Assembly (NCBI GenBank): GCA_004296775.1
Contig: RHGE01000038.1
Span: 1 to 57,879, forward strand
DNA: 57,879 bases
Direction of reading: 5' to 3'
Source: Marinilabiliaceae bacterium JC017
GTDB taxonomy: Bacteria > Bacteroidota > Bacteroidia > Bacteroidales > Marinilabiliaceae
In this document: in pieces, positions 35,178-44,584 of the stretch
Layout: each line of letters starts with the position of its first letter
Numbering within the stretch: position 1 is the stretch's first letter
The notes under the pieces: generated by a model
What the model was told of the DNA's origin: nothing
Database searches by the model: none
The model's input: only the letters and a program-made list of their open reading frames with translations
Made by a program: the position numbers and the translations under genes

Positions 35178-35467
35178 TGCACATGGGAACGCCATAATAC
35201 AAAACGTCTGTGCCATAAAACCGATAGTCACATAGATAAAACCAATCCAGACCACAGGCACCATTTGATTTCTGAATTTTTCTGCAAAAAGGTGGTTACG
35301 GATGTTCAGGAACATTTCTACGCTTCAAAGTTTGATTTGGGCACATTTGTTCAATTATCTGTAACTAAATTTCAATTCAACTAATTACAGATCTTTTATT
35401 TTTCACCGTTGGATAATATTGGTGAAATTGCTGAACGAATCAGAAATAAAAACAAAAACTACTTGCC

Positions 35468-36562
35468 ATGAAACGTCTATTACAACTCTTTATTTTTACG
35501 GTGACGCTCTTGTCACTTACTATTTTCTTTTCGGCGTGCCAGCCGGCCAAAGAAAAACCCACAGCCAAACATTATGTGTGGATGGGTGAAGGCCAAAATC
35601 ATTCGACGGATTTTTTAACTGAGATTTTTTCGAAACTAAAAGATGCCGGTATCAGCGGCGTCATGTACCAGTGTCCGGTTGATAACTATGAACAAGCGGT
35701 AACAATTGCGCATCAGAACGGCTTGGAGCTGCATGCCTGGCAAACCATAATGCGGCATCCGGAGAAAGAGTTACTGAAGAACCACCCCGATTGGTTTACA
35801 GTAAGTCGCGATGGTAAATCTACGGCCACCAATCCGCCCTATGTGGATTATTATAAATGGTTATGCCCCACAAATAAGGAGGTAAGAAACTACCTGGTGA
35901 ACTTTGTGGAAAAATTGGCTTCCATAAAAGGCCTTGATGGTGTGCACCTGGACTACATCCGTCATTCCGATGTGATTCTGCCCATTGAATTATGGGAGAA
36001 ATATGACTTGGTGATGGACAAAGAATACCCCGAATTTGATTTCTGTTACTGTGATGAGTGTTGTAAGCGTTTTGAAAAAGAGACAGGCATAGACCCCCGG
36101 ACACTAAAGGACACAGCACCGGATAATGAAGCCTGGCGCAAGTTTCGCTATAAAACGGTGACCGAAGTGGTGGATTTATTAACAGAAGCAGTGCATAAAA
36201 AAGGAATTAAAATTACGGCTGCTGTTTTCCCCACACCGACAATCTCCAAAACACTGGTTAGACAGGCCTGGGATAAGTGGTCACTGGATGCTTACTATCC
36301 GATGAACTACAATAGCTTTTATGAAGAAAAACCACAGTGGGTAGAAAAAGCCTGCGTGGAGGGCGTACAAGCTGTTGGTGACAAAGCCGAATTGTACAGT
36401 GGATTGTTCGTTCCGGCCTTAACACCGGATGAGTTTCGGGTAGCCATTAAGGCATCGAAGAAGGGTGGCGCAAACGGCATCTGTATTTTTACTCCTTATA
36501 ATATGAATGATGACCATTGGGCCGTGCTAAAAGAAGAGATCGCCCAGTGGGATAAGCAATAG
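35468..36562 (+). CDS. GH10-like putative glycoside hydrolase, lipoprotein
   Basis: A 364-residue lipoprotein (lipobox FFSAC, Cys24) with a TIM-barrel-like pattern of the GHL10/DUF187 class of putative hydrolases. Typical pieces are GISGVMYQCP, the GLDGVHLDYIRH strand with a catalytic-type acidic residue, a Cys-rich insertion (FCYCDECCKRF), ITAAVFPTP, WSLDAYYPMNYNSFY and GANGICIFTPYNM. Substrate unknown; the beta-hexosaminidase gene lies 42 bp downstream on the same strand, so both may act on an amino-sugar polymer. Confidence 0.85.
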   Translation: MKRLLQLFIFTVTLLSLTIFFSACQPAKEKPTAKHYVWMGEGQNHSTDFLTEIFSKLKDAGISGVMYQCPVDNYEQAVTIAHQNGLELHAWQTIMRHPEKELLKNHPDWFTVSRDGKSTATNPPYVDYYKWLCPTNKEVRNYLVNFVEKLASIKGLDGVHLDYIRHSDVILPIELWEKYDLVMDKEYPEFDFCYCDECCKRFEKETGIDPRTLKDTAPDNEAWRKFRYKTVTEVVDLLTEAVHKKGIKITAAVFPTPTISKTLVRQAWDKWSLDAYYPMNYNSFYEEKPQWVEKACVEGVQAVGDKAELYSGLFVPALTPDEFRVAIKASKKGGANGICIFTPYNMNDDHWAVLKEEIAQWDKQ

Positions 36563-36603
36563 TTTCATCGAAAGGCGAAATAATTAAAAAAGAAAAACAG
36601 ATA

Positions 36604-38871
36604 ATGAAGCAGTTACTATTCATTTTAACAATAGCGTTAATCACGGCTTCCTGTGCTCCCAAACAAAGCCAAAAGGAAGTGCAACTCATTCCTTACCCGG
36701 TTGAAGTAGAACAAGGGATTGGCCAGTATGATCTGGATGACGCGGTGTTTTCGTTTGAAGGAGAAATTGAAGGAAAGAAAGCATTGAGTGCCTACTTCTC
36801 CCAAATGATGGCTTCCCAATTTGGAGTGACCCTGCAGGAAAACAAAGCCGGATCGGTGAAATTTTCAATCAACAGCCAGGTGCCGGGAGGCGAAGAAGCT
36901 TACCGGTTGCGTGTCAGCCCCAAGACGGTATCCATTGATGCCCAATCGGAAAAAGGTCTGTTCTATGCCATGCAAACACTCAGACAACTGGTGGAAGAAG
37001 AAAAAGACGGAAAACATTATTTACCTGTTATCAACATCACGGATTATCCGCGATTTGATTGGCGGGGGATGCACCTGGATGTGTCGCGACACCTGTTTTC
37101 TGTAGCAGAAATAAAGAAATACATCGACCTGATGTCTATGTATAAATTAAACACCTTTCACTGGCACCTGGTGGATGATCAGGGATGGCGCCTGGAGATA
37201 AAAAAATATCCTAAGCTGACGGAAGTAGGCGCCTGGCGGTCAAAGGTTGGCTTTGAAGCGAACCAGGAAAAAGGATTGAATAAAGATGATGGCCAGCCTT
37301 ACGGTGGTTACTACACCCAGGAACAGGTACGTGAGATTGTGGCGTATGCCAAAGATCGCCAGGTAACCATTGTACCGGAAATTGAGCTCCCCGGTCACTC
37401 TGCTGCTGCCCTGGTGGCCTATCCTGAATACTATTGTGATAATGCGGGCGATCTGGAAATATGGACACAGGCGGGTGTTTCTGCCGGTGTGTTTTGTGCT
37501 GGAAAAGAGTCGACTTTTCATTTTTTAGAAGATGTTTTGGCGGAAACCATGGAGTTGTTTCCCGGTGAATTCATTCACATCGGAGGTGATGAAACACCCA
37601 AAGACACCTGGCTGAAGTGCCCCAAATGCAAGAAACGCATGAAGGCGGTGGGGGCGCATGATGAACATGAACTCCAGAGTTATTTTGTGGGACGCATTGA
37701 AAAGTACCTGAACAGTCATGGCCGCCGGTTGATTGGCTGGGATGAGATTCTGGATGGCGGCCTGGCACCCAATGCTGCTGTCATGTCATGGCGCGGGGTA
37801 CAAGGCGGTGTAAACGCAGCTGAAGCTGGACATGATGTGGTGATGACCCCCATGTTCCCCTACTATTTTAATCATGTGCAAAACCACCAACCCAATTCCC
37901 CGGGGCATCCGGGAATAACTTCCTTACGCGATGTTTACACCTTTCCTTCCATTCCTGAGGATGTGTCGCAGGAAAATAAAAAACACATCATCGGCATCCA
38001 GGCTAACATATGGTCGGAGTACATTCCTGCCTTCAAACATGTTGAATACATGATGTTCCCCCGCACCTTTGCCTTGGCGGAAGTGGCCTGGAGTCCCGAG
38101 AAAAGGAGTTGGGACGATTTTTATGGACGCGTCCTCACGCAAGCCGAAAAGCTGAAAGACAACGGCGTTAATGTAGGGGACATCTCCTATCATGTGCGCA
38201 TTGATGTGGCACCGGATTACGCAAAGAATTCGGCAGACATTACTTTCCTCACTGAGCGTCCTTTACCGGTTTATTATACATTGGATGGCACTACGCCAAG
38301 TCAAAACTCACTGATGTATAAAAACACGTTTACACTGTCAGAAGATGCACACATTAAAGCTTGTCAGTTTGATAAAAAAGGTGAAGCTCTTCACATAACA
38401 GAAAAGGAGATCATGTTCCACAAAGCCTTTGGAAAATCATACACATTGACTTACAAGCATGCCCCCCAATATGATGGTGGTGGTAAAAACGGATTAACCA
38501 ATGGCTTTTTAGGCGTTTGGATCGGCGTGGAAGAAAAACCGTTAGAAGCCATCCTCGACCTGGGTGAAGAAACGAATATTTCGCATATCAATTCCAGGTT
38601 TAAGAACCAACCCATGTCTTGGGTCTTTGGACCGGTAAAAGTAACCTATTTCATTTCTGCCGATGGCAATAAATTTGACAAGGTTGCCGAGTTCGCCCCG
38701 GGCGTCACTAAAAGTGATGTGAATGAAATAGTACAGTATCCAGCCGATTTTGAAGCTGTTTCTGCACGATATATAAAAATAAAGGCCGATAATGTAGGAG
38801 TGTGCCCCTCCTGGCACCCGGCTGCCGGAGGGAAAGCATGGATTTTCTCAGATGAGATAATTGTGCGTTAA
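36604..38871 (+). CDS. Beta-N-acetylhexosaminidase, GH20, lipoprotein
   Basis: An exported lipoprotein (ITASC, Cys17) that removes terminal N-acetylglucosamine or N-acetylgalactosamine residues. Domains in order are the chitobiase/hexosaminidase N-terminal domain (about 25-145), the GH20 barrel (about 150-500; FDWRGMHLDVSRH at its start, catalytic pair Asp329-Glu330 in HIGGDETPKDTW), an FN3/CHB_HEX_C-like segment (about 540-600, with PVYYTLDGTTPS) and a C-terminal discoidin-like beta-sandwich (about 620-755). Length of 755 is normal for four-domain Bacteroidota enzymes. Co-transcribed with the preceding GH10-like gene. Chitin-oligosaccharide or glycan breakdown is the likely job. Confidence 0.96.
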   Translation: MKQLLFILTIALITASCAPKQSQKEVQLIPYPVEVEQGIGQYDLDDAVFSFEGEIEGKKALSAYFSQMMASQFGVTLQENKAGSVKFSINSQVPGGEEAYRLRVSPKTVSIDAQSEKGLFYAMQTLRQLVEEEKDGKHYLPVINITDYPRFDWRGMHLDVSRHLFSVAEIKKYIDLMSMYKLNTFHWHLVDDQGWRLEIKKYPKLTEVGAWRSKVGFEANQEKGLNKDDGQPYGGYYTQEQVREIVAYAKDRQVTIVPEIELPGHSAAALVAYPEYYCDNAGDLEIWTQAGVSAGVFCAGKESTFHFLEDVLAETMELFPGEFIHIGGDETPKDTWLKCPKCKKRMKAVGAHDEHELQSYFVGRIEKYLNSHGRRLIGWDEILDGGLAPNAAVMSWRGVQGGVNAAEAGHDVVMTPMFPYYFNHVQNHQPNSPGHPGITSLRDVYTFPSIPEDVSQENKKHIIGIQANIWSEYIPAFKHVEYMMFPRTFALAEVAWSPEKRSWDDFYGRVLTQAEKLKDNGVNVGDISYHVRIDVAPDYAKNSADITFLTERPLPVYYTLDGTTPSQNSLMYKNTFTLSEDAHIKACQFDKKGEALHITEKEIMFHKAFGKSYTLTYKHAPQYDGGGKNGLTNGFLGVWIGVEEKPLEAILDLGEETNISHINSRFKNQPMSWVFGPVKVTYFISADGNKFDKVAEFAPGVTKSDVNEIVQYPADFEAVSARYIKIKADNVGVCPSWHPAAGGKAWIFSDEIIVR

Positions 38872-38874
38872 AAA

Positions 38875-38914
38875 CAAAAGCGAGAATTTCTTAATTGAAA
38901 TTCTCGCTTTTCCC
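38875..38914. terminator. Bidirectional terminator, GH20 / ECF sigma
   Basis: AAAAGCGAGAATTTC, a short loop and GAAATTCTCGCTTTT form a 15-bp stem between the convergent genes. Confidence 0.88.
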
Positions 38915-38960
38915 CATTCACAAAATCAACTTCCCCACTTAATCTACCTTTTAACCTGTT

Positions 38961-39455
38961 CTATATCTCAATCATTTTTTGAAGTTTCTTTCTACCAAAG
39001 AAAATTCGGCTTTTTACCGTTCCAATTGGCATTTCCAGTTTTTTTGCTATTTCCTTGTATTTATATCCTTCCATATGCATCTGCAAAGGAACCTTAAAAT
39101 CAGTAGTAAGTTTTCCCATGTAATGATTAATTTCTCTGGTTGCATGATGAACCTCGGGAGTCTCATAGGTAGCATATTTGTTCGATAAGAAGCTAACTTC
39201 ATCAACCAGCATAGGTGCCTGCCGTAATTTATAACGACGCCTGTAGCTGTTAATAAAAGAATTTCTCATGATCGTATGCATCCATGCCGAGAAATTGGTG
39301 TTTAACACGAATTTTTCCCGGGAAGATAAGGCCCTATAATTTGTTTCCTGTAGAAGATCATTCGCATCATCTTGATTAGCAGTAAGTGATAAGGCATAAT
39401 TCAACATTTTATGCTGAAGCCCTAGAAGACGGTGGTTGAATTGTTCTGCGGTCAT
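38961..39455 (-). CDS. ECF-type RNA polymerase sigma factor
   Basis: A sigma-70-family extracytoplasmic-function sigma factor. Region 2 is visible (MLNYALSLTANQDDANDLLQET and FSAWMHTIMRNSFINSYRR) and region 4 has its helix-turn-helix (YKYKEIAKKLEMPIGTVKSRIFFGRKKLQ). I chose the ATG at 39455 (MTAEQFNHRL, 164 residues), because the upstream extension to 39530 is unlike the family. No anti-sigma gene is adjacent. Such solitary ECF factors are common in Bacteroidota; the regulon is unknown. Confidence 0.92.
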   Translation of the reverse strand: MTAEQFNHRLLGLQHKMLNYALSLTANQDDANDLLQETNYRALSSREKFVLNTNFSAWMHTIMRNSFINSYRRRYKLRQAPMLVDEVSFLSNKYATYETPEVHHATREINHYMGKLTTDFKVPLQMHMEGYKYKEIAKKLEMPIGTVKSRIFFGRKKLQKMIEI

Positions 39456-39948
39456 AGGTTCGAAGTTTTTTTGTTTAACTTTAGTTGGAAACCTCAACAC
39501 AATTATCAGTCCGTTTAATACTAATGTCAAGTATGTTCCCTTAAATTTTCATTATTTTTATATCATATTAAGATGTTATAACTATAGATTCAGGCATTCT
39601 GATCTATTTTGGTATACGGGTACTTAATTAAAATTCGAAGATGAACAAAAATTGCATTTGGATCAAATTTGTTTAAGTAAAAATTTACCTAATTAGTCAA
39701 TTAAAGTCAAGTGCTACGTGTAATCAAAAAGGGATATTATTCATTTTGAGAGTAGAAAATGTTTTTTTGTATATATTTCAGACAACATGAATGAACATTA
39801 AATTTTGTGAGATTGTCATTCCCCTTGAAAAATAAAAGAACCGTACAAAATTTTTCAAATAAGTAATTGAGTTCTTCAATTATTTTTACCTTAGTCTTGG
39901 GTTCTGATTTGAAGAAATAAGAAAGCAATACTTAAACTGCTATAAAAC
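39456..39948. other. Divergent intergenic region, ECF sigma / cyd operon
   Basis: About 490 bp of A/T-rich DNA holding both promoters. TTTTACCTTAG at about 39885 with a TTG about 18 bases upstream is a weak candidate for the cyd operon. No repeat-family copy or protein-like frame is visible. Confidence 0.45.
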
Positions 39949-40161
39949 ATGGTTTGGATAAATAGAATCATTCAGTTTTACGTCGAAGGATTTAAATCCC
40001 TTTCGCCATGGGCCCGAACCCTCTGGTTAATCATCCTGTTAAAACTGTTCATCATGTTTGTTGTATTCAAACTATTTTTTTTCAGAGATACACTGAAGAG
40101 TCGTTACACTACCGATGAAGAAAGAGCTAACCATGTTATAGAACAATTAACCAATCACTAA
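39949..40161 (+). CDS. DUF4492 small membrane protein of the cyd operon
   Basis: A 70-residue protein with one membrane segment (about 22-48, TLWLIILLKLFIMFVVFKLFFF) and an amphipathic N-terminus (IIQFYVEGFKSLSPWART). The DUF4492 family is typically encoded right before cydA in Bacteroidota. The reading frame ends 13 bp before cydA. A role in assembly or as an accessory subunit of cytochrome bd is suggested by context only. Confidence 0.88.
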   Translation: MVWINRIIQFYVEGFKSLSPWARTLWLIILLKLFIMFVVFKLFFFRDTLKSRYTTDEERANHVIEQLTNH

Positions 40162-40174
40162 AATCACATCCATA

Positions 40175-41767
40175 ATGTTAGAAAGCATAGACTTGACACT
40201 CATTAACTGGTCGCGGGCACAGTTTGCCCTTACAGCCATGTTTCATTGGCTATTTGTCCCGCTCACTTTAGGCCTGGGTTTTATGGTAGCCTTCATGGAA
40301 ACCATTTACGTTAAAACGGGCGATCCGGAATGGAAAAAACTAACCAAATTCTGGATGAAATTATTCGGTATTAATTTCGCCATTGGAGTGGCAACCGGCA
40401 TTATCCTTGAATTTGAATTTGGCACCAACTGGTCGAATTATTCCTGGTTTGTTGGTGATATTTTTGGTGCACCTCTTGCCATTGAAGGCATTATGGCCTT
40501 CTTTATGGAAAGTACTTTTATCGCCGTCATGTTTTTTGGATGGGGAAAAGTGAGCAAAAAATTCCACCTTACAGCTACTTGGCTAACAGCCATAGGCGCC
40601 AATCTTTCGGCTCTTTGGATATTAGTTGCCAACGCCTGGATGCAAAATCCCAAAGGGATGCAATTTAATCCCGATACCGCCCGAAATGAAATGATCAGCT
40701 TCTGGAATATTTTATTTTCAGAATCGGCGGTAAATAAATTTCTTCATACAACAACTTCTGGCTTTGTATTGGCAGCCCTCTTTGTAATGGGAATAAGCTG
40801 TTGGTTTCTATTAAAGAAAAGACATATCCTTTTTGCCAAGCGCAGCATTATCATTTCTTCTGTGTTTGGAATCATCGCCTCACTCATGCTCATTGGCACC
40901 GGAGACAGTTCCGCCAGAGATGTGGCCACCACCCAACCCATGAAATTAGCAGCGATGGAAGCATTATATACAGGTAAAACACAAGCTCCTCTTATTGCTA
41001 TTGGATTGATAGGAGATTCCAACGATGATCCGGTAACACCTGAATCAGAAGAGGATTTTCTGTTTAAGATAGAAATTCCCAATATGCTTTCTTATATGGC
41101 CTTCCTGAATGTAGATGCCTTTGTGCCAGGAATCAAGGATTTGGTTCTGGGAAATGAGGCACACGGTATCATGCCCTATAACGAAAAAATAAAACGAGGT
41201 TATGAAGCGCAACAAGCTTTAAAGGCTTTAAAAAAAGCACAAAAATCCGATCCTGAAACGTATAAATTAATACGCGCCCAATTTGAAGATCAACAATGGA
41301 TCAATAATTACTTCAAATATTTCGGCTACGGCAATTATTATGACCCGGATCCGGAACAACTGGAGAAAAATGCCTTCAAACTGGTGCCTTCCGTCTCCCT
41401 GTCTTTTTATGCTTTTCACATAATGGTAGGCTTGGGCATGCATTTTCTGGCGTTATTCATTGTTGTATTATGGCTCACCTTCAAAAATAAAATTGAAACA
41501 AAACGATTTATCCTCTGGACAGCGGTTTGGACCATTCCGCTGGCCTATATCGCCAGCCAGTCAGGATGGATTGTTGCAGAAGTGGGGCGCCAGCCATGGG
41601 TTATTCAGGATTTAATGCCGGCTATGTCAGCCGTTTCTCAAATTGACAGTAGCTCAGTAATGATTACGTTCTGGCTTTTTGCAATCACATTTGTCGCGCT
41701 GGCCATAGCAGAAGTACGGATTATGGTAAAACAAATTAATATCGGACCTAAAGAAGGAGGAGACTAA
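40175..41767 (+). CDS. cydA: Cytochrome bd ubiquinol oxidase subunit I
   Basis: The heme-bearing subunit of the high-affinity quinol:oxygen oxidoreductase in the cytoplasmic membrane. Typical features are RAQFALTAMFHWLFVPLTLGLGF (His24 corresponds to the b595/d heme-ligand His19 of E. coli), multiple membrane helices, an NAWMQNPKG segment and the conserved GRQPWVI motif near residue 470. 530 residues is normal length. Cotranscribed with DUF4492 upstream and cydB two bases downstream. This indicates micro-oxic respiration. Confidence 0.97.
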   Translation: MLESIDLTLINWSRAQFALTAMFHWLFVPLTLGLGFMVAFMETIYVKTGDPEWKKLTKFWMKLFGINFAIGVATGIILEFEFGTNWSNYSWFVGDIFGAPLAIEGIMAFFMESTFIAVMFFGWGKVSKKFHLTATWLTAIGANLSALWILVANAWMQNPKGMQFNPDTARNEMISFWNILFSESAVNKFLHTTTSGFVLAALFVMGISCWFLLKKRHILFAKRSIIISSVFGIIASLMLIGTGDSSARDVATTQPMKLAAMEALYTGKTQAPLIAIGLIGDSNDDPVTPESEEDFLFKIEIPNMLSYMAFLNVDAFVPGIKDLVLGNEAHGIMPYNEKIKRGYEAQQALKALKKAQKSDPETYKLIRAQFEDQQWINNYFKYFGYGNYYDPDPEQLEKNAFKLVPSVSLSFYAFHIMVGLGMHFLALFIVVLWLTFKNKIETKRFILWTAVWTIPLAYIASQSGWIVAEVGRQPWVIQDLMPAMSAVSQIDSSSVMITFWLFAITFVALAIAEVRIMVKQINIGPKEGGD

Positions 41768-41769
41768 TA

Positions 41770-42906
41770 ATGTTTGAAACACTATCACATCTCGCACTAC
41801 AACAGTATTGGTGGATCATTATATCCCTACTTGGTGCATTTCTGGTCTTTCTAATGTTTGTACAAGGCGGACAAACATTGATAAATACTATTGGCAAATC
41901 AGATATAGAAAAAACTATGCTGATTAATACGCTTGGCCGAAAGTGGGAATTTACCTTTACCACCCTGGTTACATTCGGTGGCGCCTTTTTTGCTTCCTTT
42001 CCGCTTTTTTACAGCACCAGTTTTGGTGGAGCTTATTGGGTCTGGATGATTATCCTCTTTGCCTTTGTCATTCAGGCCATCGCTTACGAATTCAGAACCC
42101 GGCAAAATAATGTATTCGGACCTAAAACATATGAACTGTTCCTCTTCATAAACGGTTTTATCGGCACCATTTTCATTGGAACAGCCGTAGCAACCTTTTT
42201 TACCGGCTCCCCCTTCTCTGTTAACGAACTCAATCAATCAAGATGGGAAACACCATTTCACGGTCTTGAGGCTGCTCTGAATTTGCATAACCTCTCTCTA
42301 GGATTAACGGTTTTCTTTCTTGCAAGAGTATTAGGCTTATTGTATTTCATGAACAGCATTGATGACGAATCCATATTCACCAGGGCCAGGAAACATCTTC
42401 TTTATAATGCAGTACCATTTGTGGTCTTTTTTCTGACATTTACTATCTGGCTAATGCTACGCGATGGCTTTGCAGTGAATCCGAACACAGAAGAGGTTTT
42501 CATGGAACCATTTAAATACTTTAACAATCTATTAACTATGCCTATTGTAACAATACTTTTCCTGGGAGGTGTTGTGCTTGTTTTATGGGGTATCATTTCC
42601 AGTCTAATAACTACAAATACATCAGGCATCTGGTTTTCAGGAACCGGGACAATCCTCACTGTTTTCTCATTACTGTTATTGGCAGGCTTTAATAACACAG
42701 CCTTTTACCCCTCAACCCATGGAGACATGCAAAGTTCATTAACCATTATGAACGCCTCCTCAAGTCACTTTACGCTCACAGCCATGAGTTATGTCTCACT
42801 ACTTGTGCCATTCGTTCTTGGTTACATCTGGCATGCATGGAAATCGATCAATAATACGAAAATCACAAAAGATGAAATGTCATCCGATGACATCCATATA
42901 TATTAA
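41770..42906 (+). CDS. cydB: Cytochrome bd ubiquinol oxidase subunit II
   Basis: The second membrane subunit of cytochrome bd (378 residues, about eight to nine helices). YWWIIISLLGAFLVFLMFVQGGQTLI at the start, with the GRKWEFTFTTLVTFGGAFFASFPLFYSTSFGGAYW block, is the family signature. It follows cydA with a gap of two bases, so translational coupling is likely. A small membrane-protein gene and a terminator follow. Confidence 0.96.
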   Translation: MFETLSHLALQQYWWIIISLLGAFLVFLMFVQGGQTLINTIGKSDIEKTMLINTLGRKWEFTFTTLVTFGGAFFASFPLFYSTSFGGAYWVWMIILFAFVIQAIAYEFRTRQNNVFGPKTYELFLFINGFIGTIFIGTAVATFFTGSPFSVNELNQSRWETPFHGLEAALNLHNLSLGLTVFFLARVLGLLYFMNSIDDESIFTRARKHLLYNAVPFVVFFLTFTIWLMLRDGFAVNPNTEEVFMEPFKYFNNLLTMPIVTILFLGGVVLVLWGIISSLITTNTSGIWFSGTGTILTVFSLLLLAGFNNTAFYPSTHGDMQSSLTIMNASSSHFTLTAMSYVSLLVPFVLGYIWHAWKSINNTKITKDEMSSDDIHIY

Positions 42907-43017
42907 AACTGCATGTAATACTCGATTCCTGAGTAAAAACAACTCACAGTAGAAGGTGATAAAATTGGCAAGTTCGCCCGGAACATCGGGCACAATTAAA
43001 AACAAAAAATCAAACAG

Positions 43018-43149
43018 ATGAAATACCTATCAGCAATATTATGGTTTTCTTCTTTTCCGTTAACAATAATAATCAGTTATTATGCGATAAAGTTTTCATT
43101 GAGAAAATTTGAAGAGAAGATGAAAATAGAAGAAAAAGAAGAGATATAG
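43018..43149 (+). CDS. CydX-like 43-aa membrane protein (candidate)
   Basis: An open frame of 43 codons from ATG 43018 to TAG 43147-43149: an N-terminal hydrophobic segment (residues about 4-25, LSAILWFSSFPLTIIISYYA) and a very charged C-terminal tail (RKFEEKMKIEEKEEI). Size, one-helix topology, and position after cydB match the proteobacterial accessory subunit CydX (about 37 residues), though I see no clear sequence similarity. It lies between cydB (111 bp) and the operon terminator (21 bp after), so it is probably the last cyd-operon gene. It is too short for usual gene-finding limits. Confidence 0.65.
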   Translation: MKYLSAILWFSSFPLTIIISYYAIKFSLRKFEEKMKIEEKEEI

Positions 43150-43169
43150 TTACTCTTTAACGTATTAAA

Positions 43170-43212
43170 GAACCGGGACCTTATTAAATAAAGATCCCGG
43201 TTAATTTTTTTA
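43170..43212 (+). terminator. Terminator of the cyd operon
   Basis: AACCGGGA, an A/T-rich loop and TCCCGGTTAATTTTTTT, about 20 bases after the 43-codon gene. Confidence 0.88.
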
Positions 43213-43935
43213 GCGAATAAAAAACCACTGACCAACTGATATAACAATGTAGTAAAAAATAACAACGGCCACACCGCCTATCCCTAACCAAAAAATTAAA
43301 ACAATGGCCAGTAATAAAAGCATAAACCGGTGTTGGTTTTCTTTCCATTTAATACTCTTAAACTTTAACGAAAACATGGGAACCTCACTTACCAATAAAC
43401 TACAGAAGATAAGTACAGTCACCAATACCATGTACGGTTTGAGCCATCCGAAAGCATCCGTATAGTTCGCAAATGCATAAGCAAACGATGCTGTAAAAAT
43501 ACCGGTTGCAGTAGTTGTCAAACCCAGGAAATTTTCTGTTTGACGGGTATCAACATTGAATTTAGCTAAACGCAATCCGGCAAAAACAGTTAATAGAAAA
43601 GGCGAAAGAATCCAGGCCTGTTCAATTGTTGATAACTCAAAAAATAAACTGTCATAGCTTTTTGTAATCAGGTACTTTAAGATAGTAGATAATATGGCGG
43701 CCGGGGCCATTCCAAAGCTAATGAGATCAGCTAAAGAGTCTAACTCTTTGCCCATTGGACTGTAGGCTTTCAAGGCTCGGGCAACAAATCCATCGGAGAA
43801 ATCAAATAATGCCCCGATAAATATTAACCATACCGCTAATTCAAGCTGTCCGTTAATAGCTGAATAGGTGGCTAATGTGCCACATAATAAATTAAGGGAG
43901 GTAAGGAAGTTGGGTAAATGTCTTGTTATTCCCAT
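43210..43935 (-). CDS. pssA: CDP-diacylglycerol-serine O-phosphatidyltransferase
   Basis: Makes phosphatidylserine, precursor of phosphatidylethanolamine, at the cytoplasmic membrane. The CDP-alcohol phosphotransferase motif D-G-x2-A-R-x8-G-x3-D-x3-D is exact: Asp48, Gly49, Ala52, Arg53, Gly62, Asp66 and Asp70. The N-terminus RHLPNFLTSLNLLCGTLATY is typical of PssA, and about seven membrane helices follow. The gene is convergent with the cyd operon and its last bases meet the cyd terminator. Phosphatidyltransferases of other head groups are less likely. Confidence 0.93.
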   Translation of the reverse strand: MGITRHLPNFLTSLNLLCGTLATYSAINGQLELAVWLIFIGALFDFSDGFVARALKAYSPMGKELDSLADLISFGMAPAAILSTILKYLITKSYDSLFFELSTIEQAWILSPFLLTVFAGLRLAKFNVDTRQTENFLGLTTTATGIFTASFAYAFANYTDAFGWLKPYMVLVTVLIFCSLLVSEVPMFSLKFKSIKWKENQHRFMLLLLAIVLIFWLGIGGVAVVIFYYIVISVGQWFFIR

Positions 43936-44088
43936 GGCATTTAATTTTGTGTCGAAGTTAAACGAAACCAGAATAGCATCAAAATCTAAAGTTAATGAGC
44001 AGTAGCAGAGCTTACCATTAATTTATCAGGTACTAGTTGACTAAAGTTGTATTTTTAGACGCAAATAACTACTGGAAAAGGAGCATTT

Positions 44089-44511
44089 ATGATTAAATGG
44101 ACATCAGACCTATCTGTTAATAATCTCACCATTGATAACGAACACAAACATCTCTTCTTGTTAATGGATCGGTTTTATAAAGGCATTATGGATAAATTCC
44201 CAAAGCTGAAATTGGAAGAACTGATTTTAGGACTCGTTAACTATACCCAGTTACATTTTGCAAACGAGGAAAAATTCATGGAACGGATTGGCTTTACTGG
44301 CTTGAAAGGACATAAAAAACAGCACCAGCTATTCATAAACAAGACCAATGAGTTTTATAACCGGTTAAAGAATGGCAAGATGATTTTATAATTGGAAGTA
44401 ACCAAATTCCTTAAGGATTGGTTAGTGAATCACACCAAGGGTTCGGATCAGGAATATGCCCGTTTTGCCAAAAACCATCGGGCTAAGGCTGAAAAAACAA
44501 TAATAATTTGA
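44089..44511 (+). pseudogene. Bacteriohemerythrin gene with in-frame TAA stop
   Basis: Codons 1-100 encode the start of a bacteriohemerythrin (oxygen-binding diiron protein): MIKWTSDLSVNN, His19, His56, Glu60, His75 and His79 as expected iron ligands. A TAA at 44389-44391 ends this frame. The same frame then continues LEVTKFLKDWLVNHTKGSDQ to a TGA at 44509-44511, supplying the missing last helix with the remaining ligands (His115 and Asp120 in H-x4-D). Full length would be 140 residues, the family norm. No frameshift is needed, so a single nonsense change (for example TCA to TAA) explains it. A sequencing error or stop read-through are alternatives. Confidence 0.85.
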
Positions 44512-44531
44512 GACAAAAAGATGCGATTAAA

Positions 44532-44562
44532 TTTGAATTTCTAGATTATCCACTTATTTTTG
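44532..44562 (+). promoter_or_regulatory. his operon promoter
   Basis: TTTG (44532-44535), 19 bases, then TATTTTTG (44555-44562): an exact match to the Bacteroidota promoter pattern. Transcription should start near 44569, about 16 bases before the first leader peptide. Confidence 0.8.
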
Positions 44563-44584
44563 TGACGGAATAAAACAACCAATC

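Noticed and set aside
39737-39928. 63-codon minus-strand frame upstream of the cyd operon
   Set aside because: A/T-rich, Lys/Phe-rich translation without any domain; more likely promoter DNA.
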